In this document: one piece after another, positions 32,430 to 41,508 of the stretch
Numbering within the stretch: position 1 is the first letter of the stretch
How the letters are laid out: each line of letters starts with the position of its first letter
NCBI GenBank assembly: GCA_036496265.1
Contig: DASXLL010000227.1
Location: forward strand, 1-52,714
Reading direction: 5' to 3'
From: CAYLLN01 sp036496265
GTDB taxonomy: Bacteria; Planctomycetota; Planctomycetia; Pirellulales; Pirellulaceae
Length of the DNA stretch: 52,714 nt
Notes under the pieces: model-generated
Told to the model about the DNA's origin: nothing
What the model saw: only the letters and a program-made list of their open reading frames with translations
The model's database searches: none
Translations under genes and position numbers: made by a program

Positions 32430-35400
32430 ACCTCGCTCCGTTTTTTCAAAAGCCACATCGCGGCGCCCACAGCCAGCGTGATTCCGGCGGCAGCCAGGAC
32501 TGGGCCGAGCATGCGCTGCTCCAAATTTGGCCGAGGGCGGCGAGTCTGTTGCATAAGACGGGTTAACGACTCACCATCGCTTCGATAGGCGGCAACCAGC
32601 ACTTGCGCCAAATGCACCGCGCGGCGATTGGTTGTCTGCGCGATTTGCTCGCGACAGCTAAAACCATTGGCAACAATCAGGGTCTGCGCTTCCGCCGCGC
32701 GGACGGCCGGCAATAGCGCCCGTTCGCCACAAGCGATCGAGACGTCGTAATGGTCGCCGGGCTCAAAGCCAAACGAGCCGGCCATTCCGCAGCATCCGCT
32801 TTCGGGAATCTTGACCGCCAAGCCGAGTCCATCCAGTATTTTGTGCTCGTCGCCAAAGCCCATGACCGAGCGGTGATGGCAGTGGGCATGCACGATAGCT
32901 TGGCGTGACACGTGCGGCGGCGAATAGCCGTCGATCTTTTGAACCAGGAACTCGCTCAACAGGAGCGCCTGCTGGCTGAGCCGCTTGGCATCTTCATCAT
33001 TCGGAAATAGTCCGAGCAACTCGTCGCGAAACACGGCCAAACAACTCGGCTCCAAGACGACGATCGGCGTTCCCGCGCGTAGGGCCGGCCGCAGATGAAC
33101 GAGGATTTCCCGCAGCCGTCGCTTGGCCTCGTCGAGCATGCCGAAGTCGTACAGTGGCCGGCCACAGCACAACGACCCGCCAGGCACTTGAACATGAAAA
33201 CCTTCTCGTTCAAGCACTTCGACCGCCGCCTTCGCAACGTCAGGATGAAAGTGGTTGTTGAACGTGTCGGCCCACAGAATGACCGGCTCACCGGTGGGAT
33301 TCGCGTGTTTTCGTTGACGGAACCAGGCGACAAATGTTTGGGAAGCGAATTGCGGCATCCGTCGCTCTTGCGCAATGCCGCCGAGCCATTTCATGATTGG
33401 AGAAAACAGCGGCGATTGGCTGAAGTAGTTGATGATTCCAGGGGCAATCGACGCCAGCTGCGCCCAGCGGTGGATCCAGCCCATCGCATAAGCGTGCCGC
33501 GGCCGCAGCCGGCCTTCGTAGTAGTGCGAGAGAAACTCGGCCTTGTACGTCGCCATATCGACGTTCACCGGGCAATCGCTTTTGCAGCCCTTGCAGGCCA
33601 GGCATAAATCCAGAGCGCCTTTCACCTCCTCGCTCTTCCAGCCGTCGGTAATGACTTCGCCATTCATCATTTCCCAGAGCATGTGCGCCCGTCCGCGCGT
33701 CGAATGCTCTTCCTCGTGCGTGACCATGTAACTAGGGCACATGACACCGCCCGATTCCTTGCGGCATTCGCCCACGCCGACGCACCGCAGCGCCGCCCGC
33801 GAAAACGATCCTTTGTCGCCCGGAAACTGAAAATGGGTCGCCGGCTGGGGAGGATGATAATCGGAACCCAGCCGCAAGTGATCTGTCATCGCGGCCGGAT
33901 CAATCAGTTTGCCGGGATTCATCTTGCCCCGGGGATCCCAGATTTGCTTGAACTCGCGGAACGCGCTGACCAATTCCGAGCCGAACATCTTGGGCAACAG
34001 CTCGGCCCGCGCCTGCCCGTCGCCGTGCTCGCCCGACAGGGAGCCGCCATATCGCACCACCAGATCGGCCGCGTCGTTCATGAACGATCGAAACTTGGCC
34101 ACTCCTTCGGCCGTGTAGAGGTCGAAGGGAATTCGGCAGTGCACGCAGCCCTGGCCAAAATGCCCATACACCGAAGCGACGTAGTTGTAGCGATCGAAGA
34201 GTTGCTTCAAATCGCGCATGTAACGACCGACGTGCTCGACCGAGACGGCTGAGTCTTCCCAGCCCGGCCACGAGTCGGGATGCCCCGGCACCCAGGCGGT
34301 CGAGCCGAGGCCGCCCTCGCGAACCTTCCAGAGGAGGTGCTCCTCGTCGGGGTTATCGAACAACTTCATCGACGGCGGATTGCCCCCTTTTTTAAGCGCC
34401 TCCATACACTTTCTGGCTTCCGCGTCCGATTCGTCTTTGCTTTCGCCGCCGAACTCGACCATCAGAAATCCGCGGCCAGGCGGCAAGAGATGAATGGCCT
34501 TCGGCTTGTCTCCTCGCCGTTCGACCCATTCGTAAAGCAGGTGATCGACTCCCTCCAGACCCGTGGGCTTGAACTTCAGAATCTCCAGCAAGTGATCGCA
34601 GGCCACGTAAATGTCGGAATAGCCCAGGACGAGCAGCGAACGCGCTTTCGGGCTAGGAACGAGGTGCACCGTGGCTTCCAGAATGGCGACGAGCGTGGAT
34701 TCAGAGCCGACCAGCGCTCGGGCCAGATGAAATCCTTTTTCTGGAAGAAGCTCCTCGACGTTGTAGCCCGACACTCGCCGGGGGACGTTGGTGGGAAATC
34801 GCTGCCGGATCAGATCGGCATATTTGTCGCGGAAATCGCGCACACGACCATAGAGATTTCCCTTTGCTCCGCCCTCCTGGATGATTCGATGCAAGTCGTC
34901 GTTGGAGGTCGGTCCAACGCGCATTCGCACACCTTCATAGGTCAAGATCTCCAGCTCGTGGGTGTTATCGGAAGTCCGCAGCCCTAGACCTGCGTTACCC
35001 GAGATGAGCGAATGCACACCGCACGAGTTGTTGCCCAACATGCCGCCCAGCGTGCAGTGGTTGTGAGTGGAGGGATCGGGGCCAAACGTCAGGCCGTGTT
35101 TCTCGGATTCGCGCCGCAGATCATCGAGCACACAGCCCGGCTCGACCGTGGCCAGCTTCCGATCGGGATCGATGTGCAGCACCTTCCGCAGGTATTTCGA
35201 GTGGTCCAAGACCACGGCTACGTTGCAACATTGCCCTGCCAGGCTCGTACCCCCGCCACGCGACAAGATGGGCGCACCGAATTCGCGCGCCAAGCCGATG
35301 GCCGTCACAACGTCGTCCACGTCGCGTGGAATAACGACGCCGATCGGAACCTGGCGATAGTTGGAGCCATCGGTGGCATACAACGCTCGGCTGCCATTGT

Positions 35401-35551
35401 CGAACCGTACTTCGCCGCGGATGCGGTGTTTTAGCTCGTGCTCCAGGGATTGAATCTGGCGGGATGAAATATCGCGCGGTGCATCGTCGGCTTGCTGTCG
35501 GGCAAAGCGAGCCGGTTCTATTCGCAGTAGGACGGGTGAAGCGGTTGTCAT
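32426..35551 (-). CDS. FAD-linked oxidase/Fe-S (GlcD-GlcF or YdiJ-like) dehydrogenase with membrane anchor
   Basis: 1041-residue fusion that should oxidise a 2-hydroxy acid (D-lactate, glycolate, 2-hydroxyglutarate or a sugar acid) and pass electrons through Fe-S centres to quinone. The FAD domain (about 60-260) has VVIPRDVDDVVTAIGLAREF, ILSRGGGTSLAGQ and TLGGMLGNNSCG. The FAD-oxidase C domain follows to about 540. Two ferredoxin-type cysteine sets lie near 588-606 (CVGVGECRKESGGVMCPS) and 647-660 (CLACKGCKSDCPVN). Two CCG motifs (SLCCGRP and SGCCGMAGS) of the heterodisulfide-reductase type follow. The last 25 residues form a helix (PVLAAAGITLAVGAAMWLLK) plus basic end that probably anchors it in the membrane. 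It lies 24 bases after the enolase-superfamily gene. Confidence 0.92.
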   Translation of the reverse strand: MTTASPVLLRIEPARFARQQADDAPRDISSRQIQSLEHELKHRIRGEVRFDNGSRALYATDGSNYRQVPIGVVIPRDVDDVVTAIGLAREFGAPILSRGGGTSLAGQCCNVAVVLDHSKYLRKVLHIDPDRKLATVEPGCVLDDLRRESEKHGLTFGPDPSTHNHCTLGGMLGNNSCGVHSLISGNAGLGLRTSDNTHELEILTYEGVRMRVGPTSNDDLHRIIQEGGAKGNLYGRVRDFRDKYADLIRQRFPTNVPRRVSGYNVEELLPEKGFHLARALVGSESTLVAILEATVHLVPSPKARSLLVLGYSDIYVACDHLLEILKFKPTGLEGVDHLLYEWVERRGDKPKAIHLLPPGRGFLMVEFGGESKDESDAEARKCMEALKKGGNPPSMKLFDNPDEEHLLWKVREGGLGSTAWVPGHPDSWPGWEDSAVSVEHVGRYMRDLKQLFDRYNYVASVYGHFGQGCVHCRIPFDLYTAEGVAKFRSFMNDAADLVVRYGGSLSGEHGDGQARAELLPKMFGSELVSAFREFKQIWDPRGKMNPGKLIDPAAMTDHLRLGSDYHPPQPATHFQFPGDKGSFSRAALRCVGVGECRKESGGVMCPSYMVTHEEEHSTRGRAHMLWEMMNGEVITDGWKSEEVKGALDLCLACKGCKSDCPVNVDMATYKAEFLSHYYEGRLRPRHAYAMGWIHRWAQLASIAPGIINYFSQSPLFSPIMKWLGGIAQERRMPQFASQTFVAWFRQRKHANPTGEPVILWADTFNNHFHPDVAKAAVEVLEREGFHVQVPGGSLCCGRPLYDFGMLDEAKRRLREILVHLRPALRAGTPIVVLEPSCLAVFRDELLGLFPNDEDAKRLSQQALLLSEFLVQKIDGYSPPHVSRQAIVHAHCHHRSVMGFGDEHKILDGLGLAVKIPESGCCGMAGSFGFEPGDHYDVSIACGERALLPAVRAAEAQTLIVANGFSCREQIAQTTNRRAVHLAQVLVAAYRSDGESLTRLMQQTRRPRPNLEQRMLGPVLAAAGITLAVGAAMWLLKKRSEV

Positions 35552-35575
35552 CGCCGATGTTCCTTCCTTGCTGAT

Positions 35576-36691
35576 TCAAAGCTTCCACTTCGCCACAGCG
35601 GCGGCTTTCAACTCCAACCCCATTCCTGGCCGGGAAAGATCGGGGGCCAACCGCCCTGCGATTGGTGACACCACGCCGTCGAACAACATCTGCTCGATGC
35701 GGATGTGGTCGTGGAAATACTCCATGTGCCGCAAGTCGGCGATGGCCGCGCAGATATGCAAATGGAGCGCCGGAGCACAGTGTGAAGAGAGCTCCAAGCC
35801 GAACGCCTCCGCTAGTGAGGCGGCCTTCATAAACCCCGTGATCCCCGCGCAGCGCGTGGCGTCGGCTTGCAGAACATCGACGGCTCCCGTTGCCAGCATG
35901 CGGCGGAAATAGGGCAAGTCGTAACCATATTCGCCCGCCGCGATATCCATTCCGGCCGGAGCGCGATCTCGCAATAGCCGAAGCCCTTCCAGATCGTCGG
36001 ACGACACCGGCTCCTCGAACCAGCTCACGCCCCATTCGGCAAACCGCTCCGCCTGAGCTAGCGCCTGCTTGCGGTCGTAGGCGCCGTTGGCATCGACGAA
36101 CAGCTCGGCCGCGGTTCCAATCGCCTCCCGCGCGGCCCGCACACGGTCCACGTCGTTCGCGGCGTGGCTGCCGATCTTCATCTTCACTCGCGAAATTCCC
36201 GACGCTGCCCAACCGCCAAGTTGCTCACGTAATTGCTCAATCGAATACGACGTGAAGCCTCCGCTGCCATAGATTGGCACGCTCACGCGGGCCGCGCCGA
36301 GCAGGCTGACCAGCGGCAAACCGAGCAGCCTGGCCTTGAGATCCCATAAAGCCGAATCCACGGCGGCGATCGCCATTGAAGCGATGCCCGGCCGGCCCAG
36401 GTTGCGAATGGCCTGGACCATTGCTGTCCAACTCGCGGCAATATCCAAGGCGCTTTTTCCGCAAATCACTGGGACCAAAGAATCCTGGATCAGTCGCGCC
36501 GTAGCCGCGTCGGCATACGTGTAGCCAATTCCCGTTTCTCCTCCCGCCGCAGTCTCGACAAATACGATCGTCGTGCTGTCCCAAGCGTACGTCCCGTCCG
36601 CTTCGGGCGAGCTGGTCGGAATTTTGTAGGCCGAGACCGAGACCCTGTCGATGATTGCTGCCGGTGCTGTGCTTCTGACCGTCATGAACAT
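35576..36691 (-). CDS. Enolase superfamily enzyme of the mandelate racemase subgroup
   Basis: 371 residues (an ATG two codons later is an equal start candidate). An N-terminal capping domain and a TIM barrel carry the catalytic set of the mandelate racemase type: K170-x-K172 in RVKMKIG, metal ligands D200 (in FVDANGAY), E226 (WFEEPV) and E254 (AAGEYG), then the D277...H304 dyad (LQADATRCAGIT, SSHCAP). These enzymes abstract a proton next to a carboxylate, usually in sugar-acid dehydration or racemisation. The true substrate cannot be read from sequence. It is the first gene of the operon that continues into the FAD/Fe-S dehydrogenase, which fits sugar-acid oxidation. Confidence 0.92.
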   Translation of the reverse strand: MFMTVRSTAPAAIIDRVSVSAYKIPTSSPEADGTYAWDSTTIVFVETAAGGETGIGYTYADAATARLIQDSLVPVICGKSALDIAASWTAMVQAIRNLGRPGIASMAIAAVDSALWDLKARLLGLPLVSLLGAARVSVPIYGSGGFTSYSIEQLREQLGGWAASGISRVKMKIGSHAANDVDRVRAAREAIGTAAELFVDANGAYDRKQALAQAERFAEWGVSWFEEPVSSDDLEGLRLLRDRAPAGMDIAAGEYGYDLPYFRRMLATGAVDVLQADATRCAGITGFMKAASLAEAFGLELSSHCAPALHLHICAAIADLRHMEYFHDHIRIEQMLFDGVVSPIAGRLAPDLSRPGMGLELKAAAVAKWKL

Positions 36692-36794
36692 GCTCTGCGC
36701 TGCTGATTGCGCGACAAAAAAGCCAGTCCGCTTCGTGCAGACCGGCTTGGTGGCTAACGATCTGGAAAGGAAACGGGACAGTGTGCCGAGCGTG

Positions 36795-37412
36795 TCACTT
36801 GCTGCTGGACTTCTTGTCCTCCGGCCGTTGTTTGCTGGCAGTCGCGTTGTCCCCCGGTTTTTGGTCTGACTTCTTCAGACCCTTGATGTGCCCCTCGCCT
36901 TCAATCACCAGCACCTGATCGCCGGAACGAAAAACTTCGAGCGTAGCCACACGGCCGGAACTATCGAGATATTCCGCGTCTTCCGTGAGCTTGAAAACCC
37001 TTTCAACGTCCTTGCCGTCCTGGTTTTTCATTTTCAAGGTAACCGTGCCCGCCTTGGAATCGACTTTCGTGATCGTGGCTTCGTCATTCTCCTTGATCTG
37101 TGTCAATTTGCCGTCTTTTTGCGTGAGCACCACATCGTCACCAGTTTGGAAGTCGTCAATCTTGGCCGTTTTCCCGCTGCTGTCCCGAAGTTCGGTGTCT
37201 TTCGAAATCTGGAACGTCTTTTCCTGCTGTTTTCCCGACTTATCCGTCAAGTTCACGGTGATAGAGTCCTTTTGCGGAGCGATCTTCGTGATCGTTGCAT
37301 GACAGCATTGCTTGCCCTGGCTGTCGGTTTTGGATTTGGTGTCGTCGGCGCTCGTTAAGCCAGCGAAAAGAAATGCCAAAGCCGCCACCGCACCGAACCA
37401 TACGCGCAACAT
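36795..37412 (-). CDS. Secreted protein with two tandem ITK(I/V)-type beta domains
   Basis: 205 residues from the ATG at 37412, which has AAGGAG seven bases upstream. A signal peptide (MLRVWFGAVAALAFLFAGLT, cleavage near SADD) is followed by two repeats of about 65 residues: HATITKIAPQKDSITVNLTD ... LRDSSGKTAKIDDFQTGDDV and EATITKVDSKAGTVTLKMKN ... LDSSGRVATLEVFRSGDQVL. The unit resembles DUF5666-like beta-barrels and also matches the single unit in the protein at 51673. A Lys/Ser/Asp-rich tail ends it. Function is unknown; a periplasmic binding or stabilising role is possible. It lies between the TPP enzyme and the enolase-led operon on the same strand. Confidence 0.8.
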   Translation of the reverse strand: MLRVWFGAVAALAFLFAGLTSADDTKSKTDSQGKQCCHATITKIAPQKDSITVNLTDKSGKQQEKTFQISKDTELRDSSGKTAKIDDFQTGDDVVLTQKDGKLTQIKENDEATITKVDSKAGTVTLKMKNQDGKDVERVFKLTEDAEYLDSSGRVATLEVFRSGDQVLVIEGEGHIKGLKKSDQKPGDNATASKQRPEDKKSSSK

Positions 37413-37539
37413 GGGAAACTCCTTACCAAATATGAAGCAAACCCCCGCTCCCCCGAGCAACATGCCCGAGATCAAGACAATAGCGAACCGCAAACAATGT
37501 GCCCGCCTTTTGCAGCGCGCGCCGGGTGATGCGCCGCGC

Positions 37540-39294
37540 CTAAACGACTTCGCGGACTTTGTTCTTCACGACGGTCTTGAAAATGCCCCAGCCATCTCGC
37601 TGCCCACGGATTAGCGATTCGGCGAATTTGAGGGATTGTTTGAGCGTCGCATGGCCAGGCATCGGCGGCTCGTTGGCATCGACCAGGCATTGGACGACGG
37701 CCGGGCCGGGATGAGCCAATGCCTCGCGCAAAACGCTTTCGGCTTGCGCGGGATCGTCCAGCGTAAATCCGGCGGCGCCGCAGGCTTTGGCGTAGAGGGC
37801 AAAATCAATCGGCTGCAATTCAACGCCGAACTCGGGGTTCCCCTCGAAAACCATCTGCTCCCATTTGATCTGACCGAGCACGTTGTTCTTGATGATGAAA
37901 ACCTTGACGGGCAATTGATACTTCACCAGCGTCGCCAATTCCATCATCGTCATGGTGAACCCGCCATCGCCGCAGACACAAACCACTTGGCGGCCGGGAA
38001 ACGCGACAGCGGCAGCGACGCTATAGGGCAAACCGTTGCCCATCGTGGCCAGCATTCCCGAAGCCGAGAACTTCATCTCGCCACGCATCTGGATATAGCG
38101 CGCTGTCCAGGTCGTTACAGTGCCGCAGTCAGTGGTCACAATCGCATCGTCCTTGAGCAGCTTATTCAGGGTATAAGTGACGACCTGCGGCTTCATGGGC
38201 TTGTCCTGGCGGGTGCCGCGTTCTTCCAGCAATGAGTTCCAGTGCTTCATCCCCTCCTGGGCCTGCGATAGAAAACCGCGGTCCTCCTTTCGTCGAATAA
38301 GGGGAAGTAACGCCGCCAGCACTCGGCGGCAATCACCAATCAGGCCGATGTCTGCCGAAAAGCGGAGTCCGATTCTCGTCTCATCGACATCAATCTGTAC
38401 GCACTTGGCCTTGCCCGGCTTCGGATAAAACTCCATGTATGGGAAGCTGGTGCCAGCAATGATCAGCGTGTCGCAATCCTGCATTGCGTCCTGCGATGGC
38501 GATGTTCCCAATAGGCCGATGCCTCCCGTGGTGTATGGGTTGTCATCCGGCACCACTCCCTTACCGAGCAGCGGCTTGATGATTGGACCGCCTACTTTTT
38601 CCGCCAACTCCAGCACCTCTTGGCGGGCGCTAAGGCAGCCGCGCCCGGCAAGGATCGCAACCTTAGAGCCAGCATTGATGAACTCCGCGGCCTGCGTCAG
38701 TACGGCGCTTCCGGGCAAGGGCGATGCTGCCGAAAACAGATCGGCGCTATGATGAGCAATGTTGGCTGCCGAGCGCGGCACGTCAGAAGCCGTCCACTCC
38801 TGGATGTCCTTCGGAATGCAAAAGTGCGCCACGGATCGCCGTGCGAATGCATGTTTGATAGCGCTATCGACGACATTGTGGACGTGCGCGGGTCCCATGA
38901 TCCGTTCGCTGTAAACGGCAACGTCCATGAATAGCTTTTCCAGGTCCACGTCCTGCTGGCCATGCGTATTGATTAGGTCATGGAAGGTGTGACCGGTAAT
39001 TGCCAGCACCGGCTGGCCGTCGCTCTTGGCGTCATAGAGTCCGTTCAATAAATGAACGCCGCCCGGCCCTGAGGTCGCCAGGCACACGCCCAATCGGCCC
39101 GTGTATTTCGCGTAACCGCAAGCGGCAAACGCGGCTGCCTCCTCGTGACGCACCTGGATGAACTTCACCTGATCCTGACGGGTGCGCAAGGATTCAAAGA
39201 GACCGTTAATCCCGTCTCCCGGAAATCCGAAAATCGTATTAACGCCCCAGTCAATCAGCCGCTCGACAATCAAATCGGCTACGGTTTTTGCCAT
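37540..39294 (-). CDS. Thiamine diphosphate enzyme of the pyruvate oxidase/acetolactate synthase family (PoxB-like)
   Basis: 584 residues from the ATG at 39294; CGGAGGT lies nine bases before it, which rules against the in-frame ATG at 39315. The Pyr domain opens with VADLIVERLIDWGVNTIFGF and has catalytic E51 in RHEEAAAFAACGYAK. The central domain (about 185-330) follows. The PP domain carries the TPP/Mg motif starting CGDGG and ending KNN. The overall pattern is closest to pyruvate:quinone oxidoreductase (pyruvate to acetate and CO2, electrons to quinone) and related TPP proteins; acetolactate synthase is less likely without a small subunit gene. A clear C-terminal membrane-binding helix of E. 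coli PoxB is not obvious. Divergent neighbour is only a pseudogene. Confidence 0.88.
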   Translation of the reverse strand: MAKTVADLIVERLIDWGVNTIFGFPGDGINGLFESLRTRQDQVKFIQVRHEEAAAFAACGYAKYTGRLGVCLATSGPGGVHLLNGLYDAKSDGQPVLAITGHTFHDLINTHGQQDVDLEKLFMDVAVYSERIMGPAHVHNVVDSAIKHAFARRSVAHFCIPKDIQEWTASDVPRSAANIAHHSADLFSAASPLPGSAVLTQAAEFINAGSKVAILAGRGCLSARQEVLELAEKVGGPIIKPLLGKGVVPDDNPYTTGGIGLLGTSPSQDAMQDCDTLIIAGTSFPYMEFYPKPGKAKCVQIDVDETRIGLRFSADIGLIGDCRRVLAALLPLIRRKEDRGFLSQAQEGMKHWNSLLEERGTRQDKPMKPQVVTYTLNKLLKDDAIVTTDCGTVTTWTARYIQMRGEMKFSASGMLATMGNGLPYSVAAAVAFPGRQVVCVCGDGGFTMTMMELATLVKYQLPVKVFIIKNNVLGQIKWEQMVFEGNPEFGVELQPIDFALYAKACGAAGFTLDDPAQAESVLREALAHPGPAVVQCLVDANEPPMPGHATLKQSLKFAESLIRGQRDGWGIFKTVVKNKVREVV

Positions 39295-39729
39295 AACAAA
39301 ACCTCCGTGTTGCATTGTTCAGAACGTATCTCGATGGGTCCCAAATCGACAACGCAGTCGGATTGCATCGATCGACCAAAGTCTGTCCGGTGTATTTGAA
39401 TGCCATTCTGGCAGTCGAACCGCGACAGGTTTCGCGACGTCACAATCTCGCAGCTCAACACAAGTCTGTACTAACAGCGACGAATGACGTTTTTTGGCAA
39501 GAGGGGCAAAGCCCGTGCCCGTCCCGTTTTCAGCATCTTGCAATCGATGACGAGCCCCATACCCGCAACCGAAACCACGAGTTCGTCGCCGCGGGGACGT
39601 GTCAATTGGGATTAGAAAGTTCGCTGCATCTGTGCAGCGAGTTAGCCGCATGGTCCGGTAGAAACGCATACGTCGAGGTACCGACGCTCAAGTTCGGAGA
39701 ACTCTGCGTGCGGATTCTGCCGGCAAAAC
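39295..39729. other. 435-base gap upstream of the TPP enzyme gene
   Basis: Must include the promoter of the - strand TPP enzyme gene. I see no clear promoter motif, no gene and no repeat. Sequence composition is similar to the flanks. Confidence 0.4.
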
Positions 39730-40122
39730 GGCAAGATCGTTGCCGGCGGCGGCGTGCTTGAACGGGACGGCTACTTCGTGCAGCCGACGATCGTCCGCGA
39801 TATTCCCGACTCTGCCAGGCTGGTAATGGAGAAGCAATTCGGGCCGGTGCTGCCGATGATGCGCTACTCCGACATCGACGAAACAGTTAAACAGCCAACG
39901 GCACGGACTTTGGTCTGGGTGGCTTGGTCTGGTCGTCGGACCTCGACCGCGCGTCTGCGATGGCGGCGCGGATTGATGCCGGTACGGTTTGGGTGAAAAA
40001 GCATCTCGATCTTTCACCCGACACCCCGCACTCAGGCGCGAAGCAATCCGGTCTCGGTGTCGCGTTTGGCAAGGAGGGTCTCAAGAAGTTCACCCAGACA
40101 TCAATGTGGCGAAATGACGAAC
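39730..40122 (+). pseudogene. Aldehyde dehydrogenase C-terminal fragment with a one-base frameshift
   Basis: The first frame reads KIVAGGGVLERDGYFVQPTI then VRDIPDSARLVMEKQFGPVL, up to SDIDETVKQ near 39893. The next frame reads ANGTDFGLGGLVWSSDLDRA, ARIDAGTVWV, HSGAKQSGLGVAFGKEGLKK. These are consecutive blocks of the ALDH superfamily (substrate- and cofactor-binding C-terminal third), in the right order. A missing base at CAG-(G)CC-AAC explains the shift. The N-terminal 300 or so residues, including the catalytic Cys region, are absent. It is therefore a truncated, inactive relic. It lies at the edge of an accessory region. Confidence 0.85.
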
Positions 40123-40313
40123 TAGAGGCGCCACCGTGTGCCCAAGGGGCCAGCGATCGGCCGGGCAAGGAGTTTGAACGAATCGTCGTATTCGAGTGCA
40201 CGTTTCGCGCGGACGTTTGAACCTGGCCAACTGATCTGCACTTATCCTAAATCTAGATACCACGCAAAAGCGGCGCGCCGCCAATCGATGGGGCGAGCCG
40301 CTGACTCTTCGAA

Positions 40314-40356
40314 TCGGGGTGACAGGATTTGAACGTGCGGCTGCTTGGTCCCGAAC
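40314..40356 (-). pseudogene. 3' half of a tRNA-Pro(CGG) gene, possible integration scar
   Basis: Read on the - strand, positions 32-73 of a tRNA are present with exact spacing: anticodon loop TTCGGGA (anticodon CGG, Pro), stem CCAAG, variable CAGCC, T-arm GCACG-TTCAAAT-CCTGT, acceptor CACCCCG and discriminator A. The 5' half is missing: the sequence before the loop ends GATAG, not the expected CTTGG. One T-stem pair (C-C) is mismatched. Homology that stops in the anticodon loop is what tyrosine-recombinase attachment sites in tRNA genes leave behind. No integrase is seen in the window. Confidence 0.65.
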
Positions 40357-40526
40357 TATCGCGCGCTTCAACGTTGGCCCCCGTCAGCATTTGGCCGCGT
40401 CGATCCGTCGAGCGCGAGATCGCGACGCTGCGCGAAGAGGTCCGCATCTACAAGGAAATGGTGACGGCGCTGAAGGCAGAACGGGAAGAAGTCAGGAAGG
40501 CGCTGGATTGGAGGAAGGGCAGGTAG
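40335..40526 (+). CDS. Possible small coiled-coil protein
   Basis: The open frame ends at TAG 40524. Its last 40 residues (SVEREIATLREEVRIYKEMV then TALKAEREEVRKALDWRKGR) form a regular charged heptad coiled coil, which looks selected rather than random. The beginning overlaps the tRNA-Pro fragment on the other strand, so the true start is unclear; GTG 40335 is a guess. It may be the tail of a truncated gene. No family recognised. Confidence 0.3.
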   Translation: MRLLGPELSRASTLAPVSIWPRRSVEREIATLREEVRIYKEMVTALKAEREEVRKALDWRKGR

Positions 40527-40684
40527 GCGGCCGCAAAAATACCAGCCGCGCTGTTGCGTCCCGGGCTTGCAAGATATTGACTATCGATTGCTGCTTGCTA
40601 CTGTAACACCTCCCAACCGCCAGTTTTTTCGCCGCAGCGAGTTCATTTCGCTTTCCGCACCGCGGCAACGCCAAGGACCGCATC

Positions 40685-41338
40685 GTGGCAACCTTCAGCC
40701 TATTCGCGATTGAAAAAATGAATCAGTTGGAGGCCACTGCCTCGTCGCAAGTCGGCACTGAATATCTTGGGTCCGACAAGGCGGGCAAGACTCCTACAAA
40801 CTGCATTGATTTCGTTGTAAAGGTGCTCGGCTACGCGTACGAGAAAATTGGACAAACACCTGTCGCCAACGAGGTGCAGAGACTAGCCGTCAAAGGAACT
40901 CAACTAGCCGACTTTTTAGTCTCGAAGCGTCACTGGCATGCTCACTATTGGAATCCAGATGTGCGCTTTCCTAGCGATGGGGACAGCGAGCATCCCGCGA
41001 GTTACCACACTGCCGTGAAATTCACCAAGTACTATGGCATTCAACTGTCCGGCGCCATCATCAATTATCGATTGACCCCTGGCCACGGCTTGCGAACGGC
41101 TTCAACGGCTGCTCTGGCGCGTTTCAATCTCGTCCCGTTTGCCTTCGGGATTACATACGGGGGGCGACACACGTTTCTCGTTTCCAATGGGATTGTGCAT
41201 GAGGCCCACTGGAGCGGCATCGGAGATAGCCTGTACGGCCGAACGAACTTCGCGGCTTACAAAGGTCGCGCGGCCTTTCTTTCAGGGATTGTCGTTGTCC
41301 CCAAGGAAACGTCCTTTAGGTCAGACCCTTTGAAGTGA
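40685..41338 (+). CDS. Unknown protein, possible papain-like cysteine hydrolase
   Basis: 217 residues from a GTG at 40685 (context CGCATCGTGGCAACC; the ribosome site is weak). No signal peptide. C40 in TPTNCIDFVVKVLGYAYEKI starts a predicted helix, and H162 in GGRHTFLVSNGIVHEAHWSG starts a strand with further polar residues. This Cys-helix/His-strand arrangement is typical of NlpC/P60 and CHAP amidases, but overall similarity is not recognisable, so the assignment is only a suggestion. It lies alone in the accessory stretch after the tRNA-Pro fragment, with no co-directional close neighbour. Confidence 0.55.
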   Translation: MATFSLFAIEKMNQLEATASSQVGTEYLGSDKAGKTPTNCIDFVVKVLGYAYEKIGQTPVANEVQRLAVKGTQLADFLVSKRHWHAHYWNPDVRFPSDGDSEHPASYHTAVKFTKYYGIQLSGAIINYRLTPGHGLRTASTAALARFNLVPFAFGITYGGRHTFLVSNGIVHEAHWSGIGDSLYGRTNFAAYKGRAAFLSGIVVVPKETSFRSDPLK

Positions 41339-41508
41339 CGGGCCGTCTGCCTCATGCAACTGAAAAGCCCGGCGCTCCCTCTCCGAATCGCCGGGATTGT
41401 AAGCAAGGCGGAACATCGCCGCTCGCTGGAAGCAAAATCGGCCGTAGTACGCGGGCTCATTGAGGACGACTGCCCAACCAGCGCGCGGAACGTGGCGCGG
41501 AAGAAGGG

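Noticed and set aside
37413..37493. Longer start for the two-repeat secreted protein
   Set aside because: It would place a second hydrophobic segment before the signal peptide and lacks a ribosome site, while AAGGAG precedes 37412.
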